64,000 nt of DNA from Ditylenchus dipsaci (lineage: Eukaryota > Nematoda > Chromadorea > Rhabditida > Anguinidae), in assembly GCA_004194705.1 (NCBI GenBank), contig SADC01001288.1:620001-684000 (forward strand), given 5' to 3'. Within the stretch, counting starts at the first letter, position 1, and each line of letters begins with the position of its first letter. Position numbers and translations under genes: made by a program. Positions 33,000 through 45,259 of this stretch are shown one piece after another. The notes under the pieces are model-generated. The model did not search any database. It saw only the letters and a list, made by a program, of their open reading frames with translations, and was not told where the DNA came from.

Positions 33000-34342
33000 A
33001 AGCACAACATTTATGGAGTCTGGTAAAGAGAGAATGAATCGAAAAAATTATACTCAGGCTATTAAGACTGTAGATAATTTCACCAAAAATTTAGGTTTTT
33101 CTTCAGTAAATCACTAAAATCACTCTTTTACTCTTATCAATCGTAAATACTTGGCGTTTAAATTGTTTTTTTTCAGTCATAACTATAAATTTATTGGACC
33201 AGTGTGTAGCCCACCTACTCTAGTTGCTTATGATTTTTCCACTGAATCACTGTAGCTGCGAAAAAGTTGACAAATAACTTCGCTTAATCCGACCCAGAAT
33301 TACATGCGGAATCCAAAGGGTACGTTCACAATGGCCCACTCCCACACCCATCTTTTGACACGATCGAATTTTATCGTGAACACGATTTTTTGAAAAAGGG
33401 TGCCGGCTTATCGAGGTTTTACTTTTTTAACCCAAATTTCGGTTTCTTTTCAAAAAACGATTGGCAAAATCGGAATCCTGTCGATATTTCCCATCAGACT
33501 GTGAAAACAGAACTAAAAAAAGCTTTCAAAAATTGGGTTAAAAAAGTGTCGGATCCAAGGCTGGAACGAACTTACGGGGGTGCCGGCTTATCGAGGTTTT
33601 ACTGTACCGTATTTATTCTAATAATGAGATCCTGTGCCACACGGTAGTCAAAAAATTTTTAAAAAATAAACAGAAAAATTAAGAAAAAAGTTTTAATTTC
33701 TGATTAGGGTGCATTTTTCAATGAATCAGGGGGCATTTTTCAGTAATCAGGGGCCAAAATTAAATACCACTCGTCAGAAGAAGCGAAATTGCTTTGTTCA
33801 TGAAAGTAATCTGAGATTTTCAGAGGCTGTAACTAATTTCATCCGTCAAATTACGGATTTACCGCGTCAAATAAAAAAAATTTGTTTCTTTTAGTATTTT
33901 TTAAAGTTTTGTTAAATTTTACTCAAATTTGTTTACCAGCATGTAGCTCTGGATCTTAGCTTTCTAACAAGCCATCAATTGACTTGATAAAATCTTGAAA
34001 AGTTGCAGAAAGAGGTTCTCGTATAACCTTTTTTAAATTCTGCAGCTTTTTGAAATTTCACAAATTCAATTAATAGCTAGTTAGAAAGCTAAGATTCAGG
34101 GCTAAATTTTGGTAGATAAATTTAAAAAACATGAAAATATATTAGAAGAAAACAATAAAATTTAAAGATTTGACGGGATAAATCAGTAATCTGACGGGGC
34201 AAGTTAGTAATTTGACGGAGCAAAACAATTTTAGCCATTTCCAAGGTGATTGTCAAATTTCTAATCCCATTCAAGACAATAAACATTCAAATGTTGAAAA
34301 TACAAAAACAGAAATATTGTTAAAACCCAATGGTAATTATTA
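33000..34342. other. Intergenic repeats
   Basis: At 33315-33380 one end of a Harbinger-type element (GGGTACGTTCACAATGG). At 33393-33600 an inverted or duplicated unit GTGCCGGCTTATCGAGGTTT. At 33605 one CCGTATTTATT end with TA. At 33945-34100 an inverted pair of TCTTAGCTTTCTAACAAGCC. No gene supported. Confidence 0.45.
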
Positions 34343-34761
34343 AGCCGCTTTCACAATGGGTCTGGGATTCCGTGCGCGACCCGGCTTCCTTTTCGCTGTA
34401 ATTTTTTTTTGATTGCGAAAAAAAATTCTGTTAGCATCATTTTGTAGCTGAGATTCAGGGCTTCAACATGAGCCATTCAGAATTAACATGTAATCGTGAA
34501 ATTTCAAATAAAAATGCCCAGTCTGACACTGAGTCTGACACTCGGTCTGAGTGTCCGATTTAGTGTCAGACTGAGTGTCAGACTGGGCATTTTTGTGTTA
34601 AATTTTGATATCACATGTTAATTTTCAATGGCTCATTTTGTTGCCCTTAATCTTAGCTACAAAATGGTACTAACAGAATCTTTTTCGCAATCAAGAAAAA
34701 AATTACAGCGAAAAGGAAGCCGGGTCGCGCACTAAGTCCCAGACCCATTGTGAAAGCGGCT
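34343..34761. mobile_element. PIF/Harbinger-type MITE, TTA TSD
   Basis: AGCCGCTTTCACAATGGGTC and its complement, with TTA on both sides (34340-34342, 34762-34764). Nearly perfect palindrome about 34555, with tandem AGTCTGACACTG at the centre and TTTGTAGCTGAGATTCAGGG in the arm. Non-coding. Confidence 0.85.
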
Positions 34762-35049
34762 TTAGAGTTGACTTGTAATCGATATTTGGACCGGAACCGG
34801 AACTTTATTTTTGTGAAAACCGGAACCGGAATTCTAGTTTTGCTAAAACCCGAACCCTAAGCGGAATTTTGCTTTTGCCGAAACCAAAATAGGAGCCGAA
34901 AAAAGAAGTCTTTGAAAAAAATCGCTGCCGCTTTACGGTTAGGAATTTCGGGCCAACTCTAGCAATTATCTCAACTTTACAAATAAAGCAGACTCCGGTT
35001 GTAATAATTAGAACGCAGAGCTGGCGGTAATTTTTGACATATAATTAAC

Positions 35050-35473
35050 GGCTAGGATACATTTGGCAAAAACGAAACTTGTCAAAAACGAAAGTCGGCA
35101 AAACGAAACTTGGCAAAACGAAAGTTGGCAAAACGAAAGTTGGCAAAACGAAACTTGGCAAAACGAAAGTTGTCAAAAAATCACCTTGGTCCCCCTGTTG
35201 TGTTTTAGCAAAAAAATTTTTTCCCAAAAGTCTCGAAAAGCATTTATATACACGTTTTAAGCATTTTTCAACAAAAATTTTTTTTTTGTAAAAAATGCCA
35301 AAAAAATTGCCTTGATCCCCAAGCTGATTTTTTGCCAGCTTTTGTTTTGCTAAGTTTCGTTTTGCTGAGTTTTGTTATGCCAAATTTCGTTTTTCCAAGT
35401 TTCGTTTTGCCAAGATTCGTTTTGACAAAACCCACGTTTGCCAAGTTTCGTTTTTGCCAAATGTATCCTAGCC
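35050..35473. mobile_element. hAT-type foldback with GCAAAACGAAACTTG arrays, TSD TAATTAAC
   Basis: GGCTAGGATACATTTGGCAA and its complement; exact TAATTAAC at 35042-35049 and 35474-35481. Left arm has tandem GGCAAAACGAAAGTT units, right arm the inverse. Near the centre is the CCTTGGTCCCCCTGTTG motif seen at three other loci. The short open frames (QNESWQNE repeats) are not genes. Confidence 0.85.
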
Positions 35474-35481
35474 TAATTAAC

Positions 35482-36984
35482 CTGACTATGATCTGACAAC
35501 CGTGCAGCACCACTTGGTAATGCGTGGCTTTCCAGCTAAATTTTGACCATTTCGATTGATCATATACTGTCCCATTTTCACCCATTCATTCATTTTCTAA
35601 GCAAAAGCGACTGCCACCATTGTGTTCAGCGCAGCCTTCTAAGCCTGCTCCGATGAAAATTACAGTTGGCGACGTAAGTGTTGAAAATACTATCTTCCTG
35701 CTTTTGAACTTGAGAAATTTTCACTGTCGTGAACAAGCATGATTTTTCAAGAACATTTTTTTACGCCTTGCCCACTCGAAATCTGGGAGAGCTGGAAAAT
35801 CTTTATGTGTGTTGAGTTTTAGCAAAAAAGGTACCGTGAATTCCCGCGCATAAGTCGAACTCTAGTTCGACTCCTCCGCAGTGCTATTTATTCTCTGCTT
35901 CTTTTGTCTAGTGTATTATTGTTTTGTCTCTAAACTTTCTCATCCTTTTTTGTTACAAAAATGATATTTAAAAACAATGAAGCCACGGAGAGTCATTTAC
36001 CTGCTAGTGCAAGTTGCCTGAAGAGTAGGTTGGCACAAAAATGAACAAATATAAATGATTTTTAAATTTTACATCTAACCGTATAGTAACCTCTGTATGA
36101 TAGCCCAAACGAAAGCCTAGACCCGTCGCTACACATTCGTATATACAAACACGTGCACTTAAACATAAAATTTAGAAAATTTTATCGAAAATATTTGGGG
36201 TTGGTCTAAAACGGCCCAAATGTGTTTTAACCAAGCCAAAAATATTTTATGCCCAGTTGCTTGCAAATAATAAAAATCTAATGTGTTTTAACTTTTTTTT
36301 TATTGACATAGAACAACAGATAAATGCACCTACTGAAACATAACATACTAAAATTATCGAAATATCGTAAAGAAATATTTTTAGTGAAATACTAAGATAA
36401 CTACCCGGTTAATTATTCGAAGACCTTAGAAATAGTCAAAAAATTTGTGATGGCGGTATTCCAGACAGAAAACACCATCGCTAGGCAGAATGTGAAAATC
36501 GTTAGTTAACTAGTCACAAAACTAAAATTTTTTGAAAATAAAATTAAAAGAAAAAAAGTTTGCTGGTGAAAATCAAACTCTCAACAGCGTAATTTAATTT
36601 CTTTACGAAAAAACCGTATTCAATTGATCCGTAATTGATTATTTTCTCAATTTTTTGAATCAAAAGAAGATATTACTATTTTCTTGTCATTTTTGCCTGG
36701 TCAAAAGTCTGAATAAAGCGCAAGGATAAAGACAACACAGCTAGTGGTTTAACTTTGGGCAAGTCGCGAAAATTTCAGTTGTTTTTCACCTGTTTACTTA
36801 TGGTTCTGATTTTTTAGAAAAGTCGGTCCCAGCTTTTAAACATACAGTCCCCAAAAATACAAAACACTAAATTTTTATGAATATTATTGACATAACCTAC
36901 CCGAAACACGAACACACTCTGACAAAAAATAATATACGCAATATGTCAAAGAGAAAACCAAAAAACAAATGTTGGTGCAGAAAT
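35482..36984. other. No gene seen
   Basis: AT-rich intergenic sequence between the foldback and the 3' end of the next minus-strand gene. No exon with a recognisable motif or convincing splice sites on either strand. A polyadenylation region for the gene ending at 36985 is expected here. Confidence 0.3.
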
Positions 36985-39900
36985 CTATCTGCGAGCAGTT
37001 GGATTTTTCGGAGAACGAACAGCGATCTCATACGCGACGCTGTTTGAATCGGTTGGTCTCGTCGACTCAGCAGCTGTATTTAAAACGGTGATCACCCTGC
37101 CTAAAACAACAATATTAGTCCCAGTCTATAGAGAAATAGCTACTCTGTGATTTGATCCATTTTTCAATTGTTCTTTCCGATTTCTTTGCATTGCTTGATT
37201 GAGAAGCAGAGCTGCAGCGATCCATTGACAAAGTCGATCCAACAGTCAGATTCAAAGACTGATCAAACCCAACTCCATCCTCAGAAGCATTGAACTTCTC
37301 AATTAAATAGCACAAGCCATCCACGGCTGCATGGATGTAACTTCCTAACAAATATTTGATTTTAGTACTGTTAAAGTTTAGAAATAAAAATCATTTCTAC
37401 CTCTGTTTAGTTCTTCAAAGTCAAGGAGCTTTTTAAACTGTTGTTTCCAATCCTTCACGATCTGCTCTATTTCAGTAAAAGTTTTGCATTGAAGTAAAAG
37501 AGCACTTCTTTCGATTATTATTGCTTCGAACTAAAATAATTGATAACGTACATGACACACCCAGGCTTTTCGGTCACAAGAATTTTCATGCGTTATTATG
37601 AAAATTCTCGCGAAAATTATGCGTATCTAGAAATTTCCCTGCTTATCGGAAACACTGGTGCAGTTATAGAACTTTCCCAAAATTAAAATATCAGGGATGA
37701 AAATAAAAATAAAATAATTTTGACTATTTTTGAAAAAGAAAAATTATCAAGTGTTTATTGTGTTTTAAAGGGTAATTGCTGCCTCCGCTAAAAACGATTT
37801 TACGCCGCCAGTTTAAAAAAATTACCTAATGATTGGACTTGTGTACGGGGCTTTTAACTTGGTTTCTAACATAACTACACCTGAAGTTAAATTCTAGGCC
37901 TTGTTTTGTTAGAAACTAAGCTGAAAAATCCGTACAGAAGTTTAATGATTAGGAAAAAAATTTGAATTGGCGAGGTACAACCCAGAACGCGTGGCCATGG
38001 CCCTTTAAAGCAAAAAATTTTTTGGCTAAAATTTACAAAAATTAAAAGGACTTGGGGTTACGAAAAAATTACAAAACTTTCAAAAAAGTACAATTTTCAT
38101 CCCTGGCTAACAACTAAACTGGAATATCGATTGACACAAAATTTCTCTACATCTCTTGCTTGAATATGGACTTTTTTAATACCAATTTAGTCAAAAAACT
38201 AAGCTGTGGCTTCTAACTAACAGTACAACCATGTTATAAATTCAATTGACTATGGGTAATATCGACAGGAAAATAAAAGAAATACCCTTGTACGGAGAAC
38301 AGAATAGATGACACTGACAGACTCAAACAGGTTTTGGCCCAACATTCGTTTCCTTCTGACCAGCAAACTAATTGAAACAGAGCCAAGCCTATCTAAAAAA
38401 ATACAAATATAACACACAGACGATCAATACAAAATCTCCCACCTTTTTGCATTAGATTCACAATCATATTGTAGGAATGGAACAGCCTCTGACATGCTTC
38501 AAAGCTTCTGCGCAATAATTCAAGGAGCTCTGAATCTACCACGCAGCTAAGTGGCCATTCTAGCTTTAAAAACACCCTTTACAAAATATTTAATTTTTTG
38601 GTATACCTCGCCTTCCAGCTTAAGCAACCAGGGCTCTTCGCCATCATACATTTTTATACTCCATTGATTTCGAGCATTACTATGCAATGAATCTGCCTCA
38701 TTTATCGAAGAGCAAAATCGATTTTGAACTGCGACAACATCTTTTTGAAGCTGATGAAGACAGTCAGTCATGTTTGTTGGTTGATTGAAGATATCAAGGA
38801 GACCGGACATTGTTGCAGCAAAGGCTCGCATCGAATAAAGCTCCTTAATAGCAGTTTTGTATATTTTTTTTGCAAAATATCTTTTAATATTTTTTCCAAC
38901 TTAGATATCCTTTCTTAAACTTTCACCGTGTACTTTCAAAAAAGGCATCAAAATGTTGACAATCAGTTTTTATAGCGGTTTCGGAACCAGTGCCAAAGGT
39001 GCATTCGCACGCTAATAAGAGTCTTACTTGAGTGATTTAGGCACGATCCAGGATATTTGGGTACTAAATATCTAATTTTGACACTATTCACATGATTAAG
39101 GTCATTTTCGGTAGTTTCTGTAGTCTGAAAATGCTTTTAGAACAGTTCGGGTGCGTTGGGCACTCTTTGAGTGCTTTGGGTGAAATCCAGCTGGTTTGGA
39201 CACAATTCAGATATTTCGGGTGGTTTAAGGTAGATAATACCTTTAAACGGTCATTAACCTTGATCTCTCAAGGCGAAAATTCAAATTTTATTGAAAAAAG
39301 TTAAAAATTATGACTTTCGAAATTATGCGCTCAGGGTTTTACGGATAAATTGTCCGATCTAGCATTGTAAAGCGACGTTGGGCTCGACTAGTGAATGCTT
39401 CTAAATTTTTGAACATAATTAATAGCGTGGGCATGCCCTTTTAAGTTTCACGTCCAATTAAAAAAAATAATGCGAAAAGTGGCCACAAAAACAGAGAAAC
39501 TCTTAGTCTTTACTGGGGTGAGATTTTAACCTTAATCTTTTAGGCTTATGTGTTTTATAACTTGAAAATAAATAAGAAATAATACCTTGATCTCTGACAA
39601 AGTGATAAGTAGTTTATCATCAGCTTTGATCCCACTAAAGATGTAATCCATGAACTGTTCTTTGTACTTTGCTGCAGATTTTTCCAGAAGCTCCACCAAT
39701 GATTTAAAAGGATTCCCGCTGAAAAAAAATTTCTATTGTATAAATTTGCTAGAACAATGAAATCTTACAGGCTCTGAAATTTGGACTTCAGCCTCATTTC
39801 TTTTTCTTGACTGTTAAAAATTTCTTGGAATGTCCTCTCTGTTACCACCGTTTGTTTGCCTAGCTCAATTTTTTCAGCAAAACGAAAAGATTGCAAAAGG

Positions 39901-42900
39901 TCAGCTTCAAGCTTTGCCGTCAAAAGCAAATGAAAAAAGTAGGCAGGTTTTTCTCCTTCACGGCATGATCCACCGATGGAGCCTGACTTGAAATCAGACT
40001 GAAAAAACAACTCTTCCAAAATAGCCCACTCAGTCACAATCAAACCAACCTTTGAAAGTCGTTATGTGTCCTAGCTTCAAAAAATACGGAGCCGCTCTGC
40101 GGAAAGTCGGATACAGTGGGAGATACATCCCGGTCTTCAATAAAGAGTTGACGTCGGTCGCAAAGGACATTGAAATAGTTTCCCAGAATATTTATCAATT
40201 CAACGTAAAGCTCTGTCCAAAGAGGCTATAATTGAAAAAGTAATACATTTTGGGGCGGTATCGTCATTACAAAATAGGGGTTTGCAAAATAGACGGTTTT
40301 CAAAATATAACGGCTTTTCAAATAGCGGATTTGAAAATAGCGTCTTTAAAAATAGACGTTTTTTTGAAATACAACGGTTTTCAAAATATGCGGTTTCCAA
40401 AATATGACGGTCTTTAAAATAGAAGGTTTTCAAAATAGGGTTATTCAAAATAAGCGGTTTTTCGACTAAAAACTGTCCCAACCATCCCATACATCCCAAA
40501 CCACCCCAAATCAACCCAAACCATCTAAAAGTATTTCATGCTCTCCGAAACCCGTTAAGCGAAAGAAATTTTAATTTTTCAAGTCATCCAGGTGGATATC
40601 TACCTGACCAGAAGGTACCCACCGCGCGTATTGGGCTTTGCGTGGGTGAAATATTGATTTTGGTGCTAGCTTATTGCTAGCTGCCATATTTCCTGTAATG
40701 GAAGGCCACCTTATAATGAATGAAAGTGAACTGAATTATACAGGGTGGACCAAATTTTTGGACAAGGATTTTTTTGGGTCAAATTGACTTCTTTTTGGGA
40801 CAGAAAGAGAAAAGTCCATTTGACCAAAAAAGACTTTCTTGATCCAACTGATTATTGAACCAAAAAAAGTAATTTTGCCACAAAAAAAGCTTTGTCCCAA
40901 TTTTCACATTTTTTCTGTTGATCATAACTGTTTCTAGAACGTGTTTTTGAAGAATCGTTTTTTTATAGAGCGAATCAGAATTAAAAAGCATTATTTAGTA
41001 TTTTATGTGAAAAAAACAAGATTTCTGATTGGCCTATGGATGTGGTCCCTGAGCATAGGCGTACCCAGAGAGGGGGCATGGTCGGCTAGCCGGGCTATAT
41101 GAGGTTTGAGTGGGGATAGCCTCTGGAAGGGCAAGGACTAAACCACACGAGGGACCGAAGAAAAATTGTTATTGTGGCCTAACATACTAACAAAAATGCT
41201 TTTTAGCTCTGAGTTGACCTGTGCAACCAGTTTTAGAAAAAGCGCGTTTTAATTAGCTTATGGTCAAAACCCTGCCCACTTTGTATAATTCAGTCCACTT
41301 TCAGTCAGGAGCAGGGGTGGACACGGGCCGGCCCGGGCTTGATGGCCCGGGCCGCGTTTCCACGGGCAGGGCCGGGCCGTCAATTTTTGGGCCCGTGTCC
41401 CCCCCGGTCAGGAGTGACGTCTATCTCTTACAGGAAATATGCAACTAGCAACAATTTTATTGTGTATACAATCAATTAAGATAAATTTTCCGGACAAAAC
41501 GGAAAAATGCCCCCTTTTGGCGAAAAAGTGCCCCTTTGTGCCCCTTTTTTCATTTCAAATAGAAAGTCATGAAATTTCCTATTTTTTTAAATTTTCACCC
41601 CTTTAGGTAGTCCTGCGCTTCTAGTTTCTAACGAGATGTCAGTTGTTGCATCATCTGTGCAAAATTTAGCACAAAAAGGTAAAAGTATGAACCAAATTAT
41701 TTTTCTGACGTGCTTCATAATTTTACCTTTTTGTGCTATATTTTCCAAAGATGCTGCAACAAGTGATACATTGTTAGAAACTAGAATTGCAAGGCTACCT
41801 GATAGTGTTAAAAAAAAATTAAAAAGTAGGAAAATTTATGTGTTTTTATTAAAAGAAAGAAAAGGGGCACATTTTCACAAAAAGGCGGCACTTTTTCGCC
41901 AAAGGGGGCATTTTCACGTATCGTCCGAATTTTTCAAGCATCCTCTGATGTTTTAGCAAATTGAAATAAGTCTCCTTTAAACCATACAAAAAATAAAAAA
42001 CTAACAAATTCATCATCCGGAGAAGTTGCGCTATTAATTCCAAGGAGAAATCTATTCCAGATTGTTTTCACCAACTGCAATGGAATTTCTCCTCTTGGGT
42101 TTGTAGCTACAAACTGCAAGACTTCTTTAAAGAAATTGTGCGTCTTGTCCACTTTCTGTTTGTATTCAATGAGGTAGCAATTAATTAATTCCAAATCTTA
42201 AAAGTTAAAATTGTAATCTGGCACGACAAATCATTTAATACTTTGGGATGTAGTCAACTGTTTCTGCGCATCAACAGCTGACTCTTCTTGGAATTTTTTC
42301 AGTACAACTTTGAAGGGGCGAAGAAGCATAGCTAACAGAGATTGCTGGTTGAGTAGGCCTTCATACTCAACAAACTTTTCGATTGCATGCAATCTCATTC
42401 GGCACTCAGAACAATTTGTTAGTAAATCAGGGATCTGAAACGTCCTTAACTACAGTCGACTCTCAATTTAACATACACCCATAAAGTTCGTTCCCTTCTA
42501 GGGTCCGACACTTTTTTTAACTCACTTTTCGACATTTTTTACTTATTCTGTTTTGACAATCTGGTCCCAAATATCGCAACTATTCCGATTTACCAATCGT
42601 TTTCAGAATCATGAAATATTTACATCTAAAAAAGCAAAACCTCGATTTAACATACACCTGTTTTAGATTTAGGCGTATGTTAAATCGAGGTTTTGCTTTT
42701 TTAGATGTAAATATTTTATGATTCTGAAAAACGATCGACAAAATCGTAATCCTTGCGATATTTGGGACCAGATTGTCAAAACAGAATAAGTGAAAAATGT
42801 CGAAAAGTGAGTTAAAAAAGTGTCGGACCCTAGGCGGGAACGAACTTTTTGGTTGTATGTTAAATCGAGAGTCGACTGTAGTGAATATAATTGTTGGGAG

Positions 42901-44414
42901 GGGACGATTCGTATTCGCAGAATTCGTATTCGGCTTTTTTCGTATTCGGCCAGATTCGTATTCGGGCTACCGATAATAGCTTATAACTGAAAATAGCGGA
43001 TAATTACCTAATTTAGTTAGAATAACTCGTTTTCTAACTAAATTAGGTTATTATCCGTCAATATCGGTTATAAGCTATTATCGGTAACCCGAATACGAAT
43101 CTGGCCGAATACGAAAAAAGCCGAACACGAATTCTGCGATTACGAATCGTCCCCTCCCTAATTGTTGGGTTTAGGTAGCTACATACAAAATTCCGGCCAA
43201 AGCGGTAACACGCGGCCTCCAGTTGAACTTCATTTGAAACTTGGAAAAATCCTAGAGCATTTTGAACAAAGTATTTTGGAGAAACATCCTTTACTCTCAG
43301 TACTCTAAATTACATAAAATTGTCTGTGAGTCTGTCATATACAGGCTTAGGCCGATAGGTCTTAGGCTCAGGCCTGGTTATCACTAATATTAACTTTTGA
43401 AAAAAACCAAAAATGGTGATTTTAGGTACCCCTAAAAAATAATTAGGGGGACGACTTTTCCAAAAACGCCCGAAAATATTTCCTTTAGCTTTTTAGACCT
43501 GTTTTCATGGCGCAGTGGGTAAAGCTTTCCGTAAGAGTATTTTACACAGCAAAAAGATTATTTTTCAGGAGGTCACATTCACCAAAATGTAGCTCTGAAT
43601 CTGTTCTGCGAGGTTGGGGCATATTTTTTTTTACAAAATATGGCATCTATGCAAACTAAAATCCATTTTAAGTTCGGAACTTTCGTTTCGCGCAAAATTT
43701 CTTTTAAAAGCTAAAAAAAATTTTCGGACATTTTGAAAAGCCGGCACTAGCTTTTGTGGAGGGTGATATATATATAACACTAGCGTTGAGCACTTATTTA
43801 AAGCACTTATCAGCTTACTTCCATAATTCATAGACGACATCAACTTCGCGGACTTCGCATGTGCCGACAGCCTTTGATTGTTTCCCCTCTTTTCGGTAAA
43901 GCAATGGATTCAAACTATGCGATTGCAGGGACATCTAATAGAGATATAGAACAATTAAACATAGAAGTTTGTGAAGTATCCAACAAAGACTGTTTATATA
44001 GTTAACAATAATAAAGATTTAAAATTTAAATTGATGCCAAGTTGATTGGGCACTTTGACAGAGATAAAAACTATATGCCAGGCTAGTCTAGCATATAGCG
44101 GTGGTACCCAAGTGCAACACAAGGATTCTCAACCATTCTAAGATTCAGCCAGAAAGGAGATATACACAAAATCCGTTCAACCAGTAATTGACTAAAATCT
44201 TAGCAAATTCAGCCAAGAATATCTGTCCATAGGCCACTCCGCTATTGACCCTTGATTCGTCTTTTATAACATTGCTATGCTGAACGACTATACTTGAAGT
44301 GAGTCTGATGCAAGAGGACGCTCTACGAGATCCGTCAACTCCATGTGAATCTCTCATTGTTTTATAAGGACGCTGTTTTAACTTCCCTTGAACCTCTTTT
44401 GTGTGAATCTCCAA
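36985..44414 (-). CDS. Large multi-exon helical protein, unrecognised
   Basis: Minus-strand exons with consistent protein character. About 44414-44170 (RDSHGVDGSRRASS...FLAEFAKILVNYWLNGF), about 43310-43180 (VSPKYFVQNALGFFQVSNEV), about 42440-42250 (CSECRMRLHAIEKFVEYEGLLNQQS), about 42200-42010 (THNFFKEVLQFVATNP...VKTIWNRFLLG), 40200-40050, 40043-39770 (VTEWAILEELFFQSDF), 39720-39590, 38830-38600, 38560-38440, 38396-38285. The last three join in phase: 37530-37401, 37344-37144, 37099-36985 (ends PKNPTARR). It is alpha-helical with no membrane or catalytic motif I can name. The IWNR stretch faintly resembles the scaffold of USP9X/faf-type deubiquitinases, but no protease domain is present. Treat as one gene only provisionally; it is interrupted by transposons at 40260-43160. 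Confidence 0.4.
40250..40480. repeat. Direct repeats of a TTTCAAAATAKRCGG unit
   Basis: About a dozen diverged 17-22 bp units (CAAAATAGACGGTTTT and variants) in one orientation. Irregular spacing and sequence; part of a transposon arm or a minisatellite. Confidence 0.5.
40750..40898. repeat. Second copy of the AAAAAGACTTT/GGGTCAAA foldback
   Basis: GGACAAGGATTTTTTTGGGTC at the left and AAAAAAGCTTTGTCC at the right, same family as 8103-8290. Non-coding. Confidence 0.5.
41312..41406. mobile_element. 95-bp hAT-type MITE, TSD GTCAGGAG
   Basis: CAGGGGTGGACACGGGCC at the left, GGGCCCGTGTCCCCCCCG at the right, with exact GTCAGGAG at 41304-41311 and 41407-41414. Interior is GGCCCGGGC palindromes. 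GC content is far above the surroundings. Confidence 0.82.
41487..41925. mobile_element. Foldback with AAAATGCCCCCTTTTGGCGA arms
   Basis: Inverted copies at about 41494-41530 and 41885-41920, and inner inverted copies of TAGTTTCTAAC / GTTAGAAACTA and AATTTAGCACAAAAAGGTAA / TTACCTTTTTGTGCTA. The open frame 41636-41956 is palindrome translation. Lies between exons of the large gene. Confidence 0.6.
42453..42878. mobile_element. Mariner-like palindromic MITE, TA TSD
   Basis: CAGTCGACTCTCAATTTAAC and its complement with TA on both sides (42451-42452, 42879-42880). Arms repeat TTTAACATACACC and AAGTTCGTTCCC / GGGAACGAACTT. 426 bp, non-coding. The CAGTCGACTCTC terminus is typical of pogo/Tigger-like ends. 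Confidence 0.82.
42896..43158. mobile_element. hAT-type MITE, GGGAGGGGACGATTCG ends, TSD TAATTGTT
   Basis: GGGAGGGGACGATTCGTATT and its complement bounded by exact TAATTGTT (42888-42895, 43159-43166). Arms repeat ATTCGTATTCGG. It begins 15 bp after the TA duplication of the preceding mariner-like MITE. Confidence 0.85.
43506..43580 (+). repeat. tRNA-like SINE-head remnant
   Basis: CATGGCGCAGTGGGTAAAGC is a good Pol III A-box context; the matching B-box is decayed (AGGTCACATTCACC). Downstream is TAGCTCTGAATCTG, also found next to the tRNA-like foldback at 3880-4155. Confidence 0.4.
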
Positions 44415-44422
44415 TTATATTA

Positions 44423-44995
44423 CAGTCAAACCTCAATTTAGCGCCACCTCAAGGGACCGATCGTTTTTGCAAAAAAATGGAGCATCTTTGGTAAACCCCA
44501 ATAGTCAACTTTGGTAAACCCCACAATGGAAAAAGATGAACGGAAAAATTATTTTTACTAATTTTGCGCACTTTAAAAAATAATACCTTGAAAAATAAGG
44601 TATCCTTTGATGAGATGGTATCTTTTGGTTATTCTTGGTATCCTTGGTATCCTTTGATGAGATGTTGATGAAATGTCTTTTGTGCCAAAACTAGGGTTGG
44701 GTGATGAGAATATTATTCGCGGTCCGAATCTTAGATTCGGACCGACAATAAAAAATCAGTCTGAATCTTTTCGAAAATAAAAATTTTAGCTGGAGTACAG
44801 AAATTCGGACCCCAGGCCGGAACGAACTTTTTTGGACGTCGTTGGAAAATACAACAGAAAAGTAAGGTCAAATTCAAAATGAAACAACGCCAACCTCGAT
44901 TTCGCCTTGAGAAGTGTTTGACACGCCGTGTTCAGAACTAATTTCCTCTAACAAAAATGTTTTTCGAGTAATTTTTTAACTTTGGGAGTATAATC
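44423..44995. other. Single-ended transposon fragments
   Basis: A mariner-like end (CAGTCAAACCTCAATTTAGC, TA at 44421) and a hAT-like end (TAGGGTTGGGTGATGAG, 44694) without partners, plus GGTATCCTTTGATGAGATG direct repeats. Phrases AATTCGGACC and CCAGGCCGG recur at 47770-47815, outside the MULE. No gene. Confidence 0.45.
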
Positions 44996-45259
44996 GGTGC
45001 GTAGACGTTTAGCGGTTGGCGGGACAAATGTCCAAAAACCGCTAAACGTCTTAACAGAACGCCAAGTTTGTACACGTTTAAATTCATTATTACTCTTAGG
45101 ACGGTCGCGCGTTTTTCCTACTGTTTTAGCTCTATTAATTTTTTTTAACCGAAGTCTCTTGTTGAGCCCTTTGATAGATTTTTTTACGAATGCATAAGGC
45201 TCTATATCATTTCAACATTCTACTGTTTGTTTATTTATTTATCTGGGTTCATTAAGATG

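Noticed and set aside
35063..35585. QNESWQNE / GKTKLGKTK repeat peptides
   Set aside because: Tandem-repeat arms of a TSD-bounded foldback, open in several frames at once.
40250..40480. CRISPR-like array
   Set aside because: Repeats are diverged, irregularly spaced and in a eukaryotic genome; spacers are not unique sequences of fixed length.
41636..41956. 106-residue open frame
   Set aside because: Lies entirely in an inverted-repeat element; the two halves are complementary and there is no domain.
36985..44414. Naming the large gene a USP9X/faf-type deubiquitinase
   Set aside because: Only one short helical stretch is suggestive; no ubiquitin-hydrolase Cys or His box was found.
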